From Gemmataceae bacterium (GTDB lineage Bacteria; Planctomycetota; Planctomycetia; Gemmatales; Gemmataceae): a stretch of 10,494 bases of DNA. Position numbers and translations under genes: made by a program. Shown here one piece after another: positions 5,963 to 10,494 of the stretch (the first letter of the stretch is position 1; each line of letters begins with the position of its first letter). The DNA lies in the NCBI GenBank assembly GCA_026418875.1, contig JAOAAM010000106.1, positions 1-10,494 on the forward strand, in the 5' to 3' direction. The notes below the pieces were generated by a model. It was given only the letters and a program-made list of their open reading frames with translations. It was not told the DNA's origin and made no database searches.

Positions 5963-8233
5963 TCAAGAATCGCGGCGTTCCTCGCGCCGGGCACGTTCCC
6001 GACGTTCCCCGCCATTCCCCCTCTCCCGCCGGTCGCCGTCACCCCGATCCGGGCGATCCCGTCGATCCGAGCGAGGTTCGGAGGACTCTCGGCGTGGCGA
6101 ACGCTCCGACGCTGCCGGTTCCGCCGCCGACTTACCCGATTGCTCTCGCAACAACGCTTTCCGCGACAGCTTGACTCGATCCTGGTCGTCGATGGCGATA
6201 ACCTTCACTTGCACCATGTCGCCGACCTTGCACACCTCTTCCACTCGGTCGACGTATTTATCGTCGAGTTCGCTGATGTGGCACAGTCCGTCGCGGCCCG
6301 GCAGAATCTCGATGAATGCTCCGAATTCCTTGACCGAAGTCACCCGGCCGGTGTACACCTTGCCGATCTTGACTTCTTCCGTCAACGCCTCGACGCGCAA
6401 CTTGGCGGCCTCGGCCCCCGCCGCCTCGTGGTGCGAGATGAAGACCGTGCCATCGTCCTCGACGTCCAGCTTGGCCCCCGTTTCGTCTTGAATGGCGCGG
6501 ATGGTCTTCCCGCCGGGGCCAATCAACAGTCCGATCTTCTCCGGGTTGATCTTGAGGGTGAGCAGGCGCGGGGCCATGCGGCTGATTTCGCCACGCGGTT
6601 GCAGCAGCGTCCGCAGCATGGTGCGCATGATCTCCAGACGCGCTTCCCGGGCCTGGGTCAAGGTGCCGCGGATGATCTCTTCGGAGATACCGTCGATCTT
6701 GAGGTCTAATTGGATGCCCGTGATGCCCCGCTGCGTGCCGGCGACTTTGAAGTCCATGTCGCCGAAGTGATCTTCGTCGCCCATGATGTCCGTGAGCAAG
6801 ACGAAACGCCCCGGCTCTTTGACCAGGCCGATCGAGATGCCCGCCACGGGGTTGCTGATGGGGACACCGGCATCCATGAGGGCCATCGTCCCGCCGCAGA
6901 CGGTGGCCATCGAGGACGAACCGTTCGATTCCAGAATTTCCGACACCAGGCGGATGGTGTAGGGGAATTTCTCCGGCGGGGGCAACACCGCTTGGAGGGA
7001 GCGTTCGGCCAGCATGCCGTGCCCGATTTCCCGGCGGCCGGGGCCACGAATGGGGCGACACTCGCCGACGCTGAAGGGCGGGAAGTTGTAGTCCAGCATG
7101 AACTTTTTGCTGTACTCTTCGGTCAGCCCCTCGACGCGCTGTTCATCGGAGACGGTTCCCAACGTGGTCGTGACCAGGGCTTGGGTTTCGCCGCGTTGAA
7201 ACAGGGCCGAGCCGTGAGTCCGTGGCAACAGGCCGACCTCGCAGAGGATAGGACGGAGTTGCTTGGCGGTTCGGCCGTCGATCCGAACCCCGTCGAGGAT
7301 CATTTCCCGGACCACTCGCTCTTCCAGGGCGGCGAAGGCGGCGTTGACTTGCTCTTCGGTGTACGCGGGGGCCGATTGCCCTTCAGGCACGGCCAGAAAC
7401 TCCGCCGACACCCGCTCCCGCATCTCCTGAATCTTCTGTGCCCGTTCCTGCTTGCCGGGGGTCATTTTCCGGACGCGGAACTCGTCGGCGAAACGCTGAT
7501 AGAAGATTTCCTTCAACGGATTCACCGGGGGTTCCGGGTAGCGCTCCTTGGCAGGTAATCCCGCGGCGGTCCGCAGTTCTTCGATCTTGTCGATGATCGG
7601 GATCAATTGCTGATGGGCGAACATGATCGCCTCGGCCATGTCGTCCTCACGGATCTCGCGGCCGAAGCCTTCGATCATGGTGACGGCGGAGCGTGTTCCC
7701 GCCACGATCAGGTCCAGATCGCTCTCGTCGAGTTGGCCTTGGGTCGGCATCACGACCAGCCTGCCTTTGACCCGGCCGACGCGGATCGCCCCGGTGGGTT
7801 GCAGGAAGGGGATGTGCGACACGTGCAAGGCAGCACTCGAGCCGATCATCGCCAACACGTCGGGGTCGTTGTCTTTGTCGGCGGAGAGGACGATCGCCTG
7901 GATCTGCACTTCGTTGAAGTAGTTCGCGGGGAACAACGGCCGGATCGGCCGATCGCACAATCGGGCCGTCAAAATCTCCTTGGTCGTGGGTCGGCCTTCA
8001 CGTTTGATGAACCCGCCGGGGAATTTGCCCGCGGCATAGGTCTTCTCGCGGTAGTCGACGGTGAGGGGGAAGAAATCCCGACCCGGAGCGGCCGGTCCCT
8101 CGACCGCGGCCACCAAGACGACGGTGTCGCCGTGACGGACAACGACGGCCCCATGCGCTTGCTTTGCTAACTTGCCTGTTTCCAGAATGAATGGACGATC
8201 CCCGAGCGAAAGCTCGACGCGGGTGGGTTGCAC
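5963..8233 (-). CDS. pnp: Polyribonucleotide nucleotidyltransferase (PNPase)
   Basis: A 756-residue, full-length PNPase: a trimeric 3'-5' phosphorolytic exoribonuclease of mRNA turnover. The order is RNase PH domain 1 (about 5-140), the all-helical linker domain (about 210-310), RNase PH domain 2 (about 315-545) with the phosphate-binding SSS at 439-441 and catalytic GDMDFKVAG at 491-499, KH domain (about 557-615, GPGG loop at 572-575) and S1 domain (about 620-692). The last 57 residues are a charged tail dominated by RD, RE and RR pairs. The start is GTG at 8233, preceded 8 nt upstream by GAGAGGA (8242-8248), a usable Shine-Dalgarno site; no ATG is available in frame. That site lies in one arm of a long hairpin (8242-8288). 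rpsO is 115 bp upstream, the classical bacterial order. Confidence 0.98.
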   Translation of the reverse strand: MQPTRVELSLGDRPFILETGKLAKQAHGAVVVRHGDTVVLVAAVEGPAAPGRDFFPLTVDYREKTYAAGKFPGGFIKREGRPTTKEILTARLCDRPIRPLFPANYFNEVQIQAIVLSADKDNDPDVLAMIGSSAALHVSHIPFLQPTGAIRVGRVKGRLVVMPTQGQLDESDLDLIVAGTRSAVTMIEGFGREIREDDMAEAIMFAHQQLIPIIDKIEELRTAAGLPAKERYPEPPVNPLKEIFYQRFADEFRVRKMTPGKQERAQKIQEMRERVSAEFLAVPEGQSAPAYTEEQVNAAFAALEERVVREMILDGVRIDGRTAKQLRPILCEVGLLPRTHGSALFQRGETQALVTTTLGTVSDEQRVEGLTEEYSKKFMLDYNFPPFSVGECRPIRGPGRREIGHGMLAERSLQAVLPPPEKFPYTIRLVSEILESNGSSSMATVCGGTMALMDAGVPISNPVAGISIGLVKEPGRFVLLTDIMGDEDHFGDMDFKVAGTQRGITGIQLDLKIDGISEEIIRGTLTQAREARLEIMRTMLRTLLQPRGEISRMAPRLLTLKINPEKIGLLIGPGGKTIRAIQDETGAKLDVEDDGTVFISHHEAAGAEAAKLRVEALTEEVKIGKVYTGRVTSVKEFGAFIEILPGRDGLCHISELDDKYVDRVEEVCKVGDMVQVKVIAIDDQDRVKLSRKALLREQSGKSAAEPAASERSPRRESSEPRSDRRDRPDRGDGDRRERGNGGERRERARREERRDS

Positions 8234-8241
8234 GTGATATG

Positions 8242-8288
8242 TCCTCTCGCTTCAGGTCAGAGCCGACGTCGCGAAGCAGGGGAGAGGA
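8242..8288 (-). promoter_or_regulatory. pnp leader hairpin enclosing the ribosome binding site
   Basis: In the mRNA, TCCTCTC (8282-8288) pairs with GAGAGGA (8242-8248) and GCTTC (8273-8277) pairs with GAAGC (8249-8253). This gives 12 base pairs in two blocks, with a 4-nt bulge (CCCT, 8278-8281) and a 19-nt loop. The 3' arm is the Shine-Dalgarno site of pnp, so the folded form should block initiation. In Escherichia coli, PNPase represses its own synthesis through an RNase III-processed leader stem; a similar role here is inference. Confidence 0.6.
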
Positions 8289-8348
8289 ACTCGGGCAGGT
8301 GACTGGTCGAAGGGGCTGTTCTGCCGCAATTCGCCACTCGCCCCGGAA

Positions 8349-8618
8349 CTATTTGCGGAGGCCAAGCTTGCCAATCACCGCGAGATACCGTTCGCGGTCC
8401 GTTCGTCGCAGGTAATTCAGCATCGCGTTGCGCTTGCTGACCAAGCCTAACAGCCCACGCCGACTAGCGTGGTCCTTCTTGTTCACCCGCATGTGCTCGG
8501 TCAAACCGTTGATTCGTTCCGTCAAGAGGGCGATCTGGACCTCGGGGGACCCGGTGTCGGTGTCCGTGCGTCGGAACTGCTGCATAATCTCGGTTTTGCG
8601 TTCCTTCGTGCTCGCCAT
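8349..8618 (-). CDS. rpsO: 30S ribosomal protein S15
   Basis: An 89-residue protein, the usual length of S15, which binds the central domain of 16S rRNA and is an early protein of the 30S platform. Family landmarks are [16 protein letters not shown] in the first third, [18 protein letters not shown] in the middle (the DHxSRR rRNA contact) and the C-terminal GKLGLRK. The ATG at 8618 is preferred over the in-frame ATG at 8633: it gives the family length and has GAGGG about 4-5 nt upstream, whereas the longer form adds MNEGK. S15 often controls its own translation through a structured leader, so the hairpin at 8634-8645 may matter. It is the first gene of the proposed rpsO-pnp operon. Confidence 0.98.
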   Translation of the reverse strand: MASTKERKTEIMQQFRRTDTDTGSPEVQIALLTERINGLTEHMRVNKKDHASRRGLLGLVSKRNAMLNYLRRTDRERYLAVIGKLGLRK

Positions 8619-8633
8619 CTTGCCCTCGTTCAT

Positions 8634-8645
8634 CCCCGCTCGGGG
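8634..8645 (-). promoter_or_regulatory. Small GC hairpin in the rpsO leader
   Basis: CCCCGAGCGGGG forms a 4- or 5-bp all-GC stem ending 15 nt before the rpsO start codon, just upstream of its Shine-Dalgarno site. It is the only compact stem I see in the leader. A role in S15 autoregulation is a guess from the known habit of the family; the stem is short and could be chance in GC-rich DNA. Confidence 0.3.
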
Positions 8646-8706
8646 TTACGACTCCTGCCTGGTTTTCCCTTCAAAAAAATCTTAAATCATCACTTCAATG
8701 CTTTCC

Positions 8707-8734
8707 AGTGTAGCGTTTCCGTAACGTTCATCAA
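8707..8734 (-). promoter_or_regulatory. Candidate sigma-70 promoter of rpsO-pnp
   Basis: On the minus strand TTGATG (8729-8734), a 16-bp spacer and TACACT (8707-8712) form a good housekeeping-type promoter. Transcription would start near base 8700, giving a leader of roughly 80 nt before the rpsO ATG. The area is also locally AT-rich compared with its surroundings (a run of A/T at about 8670-8700). Confidence 0.55.
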
Positions 8735-8963
8735 GGGGTTGCGTCGAAAAAATGTCCCCCGAACCGCCCGCCGGGGCGAACCCGCCCGGACACCTGGCAT
8801 CGACGCCCACCGCGGGCAATCGTGGCCGGCAAATTGGACCGGAATCGCCCCGCCCGTGGGTCTCGGAAATCGGCTACCAAGGCCCCACAACGGGAGCGGC
8901 TGGTCGGGTGCTGGACCGGGCTTGCCGGAACACCGTGTAGCGCAGTGCATCGGAGAGGTGAGA
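8735..8963. other. Divergent intergenic region with no recognised content
   Basis: Middle of the 455-bp gap between rpsO and the beta-propeller gene. Short open frames cross it on both strands but show no family resemblance and no ribosome binding site. I found no RNA gene, clear promoter, riboswitch or repeat. The promoter of the plus-strand gene should lie here or in the G-rich part that follows, but no convincing -35/-10 pair is visible. Confidence 0.5.
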
Positions 8964-8999
8964 GGGGTGTCGGGGTTGAGGGGGGTGGGGGGTGGGGGG
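8964..8999 (+). other. G-quadruplex-type motif upstream of the beta-propeller gene
   Basis: Plus-strand G-tracts of 4, 4, 6, 6 and 6 bases lie at 8964-8967, 8972-8975, 8980-8985, 8987-8992 and 8994-8999. The last four are separated by loops of only 4, 1 and 1 bases, which satisfies the canonical four-tract quadruplex pattern with very short loops. The motif lies 75 bp before the start codon at 9074, on the coding strand, so it could act in DNA or in the mRNA leader. Confidence 0.6.
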
Positions 9000-9073
9000 T
9001 GCAGATGCACCCGCCGACGCCTGGGTCGACCCGGAGCATCATTCGCCTGCTTTATCCTTCGTGGAGGTCGGTC

Positions 9074-10348
9074 ATGACACGCTGGCTGCCCGTGCTCGGT
9101 CTGCTGATCGTCGCCATCGAGGTCCGCGGGGAGCCGCCCCGTTGGACCCTGGGGCGCGCAACCAAGCTGCCCAGCCAATACACGAACCAAGAAAGCACCT
9201 ATTTCTCGCTGGTCGAGGGCCGCAACGGGAAGCTCTACATCGGGGCGGCCAAGTACGGCGAGAATGCCTACCTGCTCGAATACGATCCAGCGACCGACAG
9301 CACCGTGCTGGTCGTCGATGCGATGAAGACCATCGGCTCGACGGCCAGGGGATTCGCGGCCCAAGCGAAGTTCCACACCCGGGGTAATGTCGGCGAAAGC
9401 GGCCGAATCTATCACGGCACCAAGCAGGGCTATCCCGAGGCCGGCGAATCCCGCGACGATTACCCCGGCGGGTATGTCATCGTTTACGACCCGGCGACAC
9501 GCACCGCCGAGCACTTCGGGATTGCGAAACCCAAGCACGGCATCATCAGCGTCATGCCCGACGAATCCCGCGGCCTGATCTACCTATCCACCTGCTCGGA
9601 TGACCGCCCGATCGACCATTCCCACTTCATGGTGCTGGATGTCCGCACCCGGCAGTACACCGACTTGGGCGACATGGAACACATGTATGCGTTCATCGTG
9701 CTGGACCACCGGGGGCGGGCGTTGCATCCGATCCGGGGCGGGATGATCGCGCGCTATGATCCGGAGGCGAAGAAGCTGGAGCGCCTCCGTGTCCAGATCG
9801 ACGATCGCGACTTGCCGCCGTCGCTGCGGCATGACGGAGTCATTTGGAACTGGGAGACGTCGCCAGATCGAAAGACGCTGTGGGGGATCGAGCTGGCCAC
9901 GAATCAGTTGTACGAATGGGATTTGACCTCGCCGGGGGAGACGATCCGTGGATGGAGCCGTGGCCGATTGCTGAACTGGGCCGAGGCGACGGACTGCCGG
10001 GCGATGTGCGTGGACTCGGAGGGCGACGTCTGGGCCACGGTCACGGTGCATCAAGGGGTGAAGGAAGGGCCGGCGTGCCATCTGGTGAGCTACCGGCGGG
10101 GCGGAGTGCCCTACGATCACGGCCGCCTCGGCGTTAAGAATCCGGAGTTCACCACGTTCGTGGATGAGTCGGGGAAGCCGAAGCCGTGGCATCACACCAT
10201 GCCGAAGACCAGCGAGGGGATTCTCTCGCCGTGGCAGCCGATGGGGATTTGCGCGACCCGGGACTCGGTGTACGTGGTGACGATCGCCCCGTTCACGTTA
10301 TTGCGGTTCGACCGTGGGGAACTGGTCAAGCAGAGGAACGCGCGTTGA
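9074..10348 (+). CDS. Exported beta-propeller-like protein of unknown function
   Basis: A 424-residue protein with a signal peptide (MTR, hydrophobic core about 4-15, likely cleavage after VRG at residue 19). The rest is a series of beta-propeller-type repeats: strands ending in YDPATDS or YDPATRT (70-76, 138-144), FMVLDVRTRQYTDLG (185-199), MIARYDPEAKKLERL (224-238), LYEWDLTS (279-286), CHLVSYR (335-341) and LLRFDRG (409-415), between blade starts such as GKLYIGA, GLIYLST, GDVWATV and DSVYVVT. This suggests about seven blades. No catalytic motif, haem-binding CxxCH or membrane anchor is seen. It may bind a ligand or be an enzyme of the gluconolactonase/lyase kind, but nothing fixes that. The ATG at 9074 is well supported by GGAGG at 9063-9067, six bases upstream, and by the signal peptide. 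It is the only plus-strand gene, monocistronic as far as seen. Confidence 0.85.
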   Translation: MTRWLPVLGLLIVAIEVRGEPPRWTLGRATKLPSQYTNQESTYFSLVEGRNGKLYIGAAKYGENAYLLEYDPATDSTVLVVDAMKTIGSTARGFAAQAKFHTRGNVGESGRIYHGTKQGYPEAGESRDDYPGGYVIVYDPATRTAEHFGIAKPKHGIISVMPDESRGLIYLSTCSDDRPIDHSHFMVLDVRTRQYTDLGDMEHMYAFIVLDHRGRALHPIRGGMIARYDPEAKKLERLRVQIDDRDLPPSLRHDGVIWNWETSPDRKTLWGIELATNQLYEWDLTSPGETIRGWSRGRLLNWAEATDCRAMCVDSEGDVWATVTVHQGVKEGPACHLVSYRRGGVPYDHGRLGVKNPEFTTFVDESGKPKPWHHTMPKTSEGILSPWQPMGICATRDSVYVVTIAPFTLLRFDRGELVKQRNAR

Positions 10349-10445
10349 GCAGGCAGGTGCAGCAAGGCAGACGGGCTTGGCAGGATCGCTGGGGGCGCTC
10401 TCAAAACGCTTCGGGTTCAGGCTGGGGAGGGCGCGAAAATCCGGG

Positions 10446-10474
10446 TTGACCGCTTGGGCGAATGCCCCTAGGAT
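10446..10474 (+). promoter_or_regulatory. Candidate sigma-70 promoter reading out of the right edge
   Basis: TTGACC (10446-10451), an exact 17-bp spacer and TAGGAT (10469-10474) make the best promoter match in the window. The spacer contains the inverted repeat GGGC-GAAT-GCCC (10456-10467), which could be an operator or chance. The gene it serves lies beyond base 10494. The 97 bp between the beta-propeller stop and this promoter hold no terminator-like hairpin. Confidence 0.6.
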
Positions 10475-10494
10475 GGGGCGGCCTCTGTCTCTTA

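Noticed and set aside
8752-8940. Small plus-strand open frame of 62 codons in the divergent gap
   Set aside because: No ribosome binding site, no hydrophobic segment or known motif; expected by chance in GC-rich DNA.
8925-8955. ECF-type promoter (GGAAC near 8928) for the beta-propeller gene
   Set aside because: The -10 side has no convincing match and the spacing was chosen after the fact.
8690-9538. Minus-strand open frame of 282 codons
   Set aside because: It is antisense to the beta-propeller gene and the intergenic gap, with no motif or ribosome binding site.

Overview
The window reads as chromosomal DNA of a GC-rich planctomycete, most likely a member of the Gemmataceae. The grounds are indirect: GTG starts, several genes with no clear Shine-Dalgarno site, a tRNA gene without encoded CCA, exported proteins of a kind common in that phylum, and a protein-prenyltransferase-like toroid protein. 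No marker in the window fixes the taxon.

All genes but one lie on the minus strand and read from right to left. From about 8.7 kb downwards come rpsO (ribosomal protein S15), pnp (polynucleotide phosphorylase), a serine racemase/threonine dehydratase-like PLP enzyme, a soluble sensor histidine kinase and an exported serine beta-lactamase-like hydrolase. Spacing in this run is 115 bp, 18 bp, a 4-bp ATGA overlap, and 22 bp, so one long transcription unit starting at the rpsO promoter is plausible. After a 165-bp gap holding a 16-bp tandem repeat comes a translationally coupled pair: an exported SAM-dependent methyltransferase and a cytoplasmic alpha/alpha-toroid protein resembling the beta subunit of protein prenyltransferases, sharing a GTGA overlap. 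A 17-bp tandem repeat follows, then tRNA-Ser(UGA), then the first 183 codons of dxr (MEP isoprenoid pathway), which runs off the left edge.

On the plus strand, diverging from rpsO across a 455-bp gap, is one exported beta-propeller-like protein with a strong ribosome binding site and a run of G-tracts upstream. A good promoter at the right edge fires out of the window towards an unseen gene.

rpsO-pnp and dxr are housekeeping genes. The less expected content is: a leader hairpin that would hide the pnp ribosome binding site; the methyltransferase/toroid pair, whose toroid member lacks two of the three zinc ligands of true protein prenyltransferases; an orphan cytosolic kinase coupled to an amino-acid PLP enzyme; and three unrelated short tandem repeats (16, 17 and 33 bp), each located at the 3' end of a minus-strand gene. 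I see no mobile element, CRISPR array, phage gene or obvious defence system.
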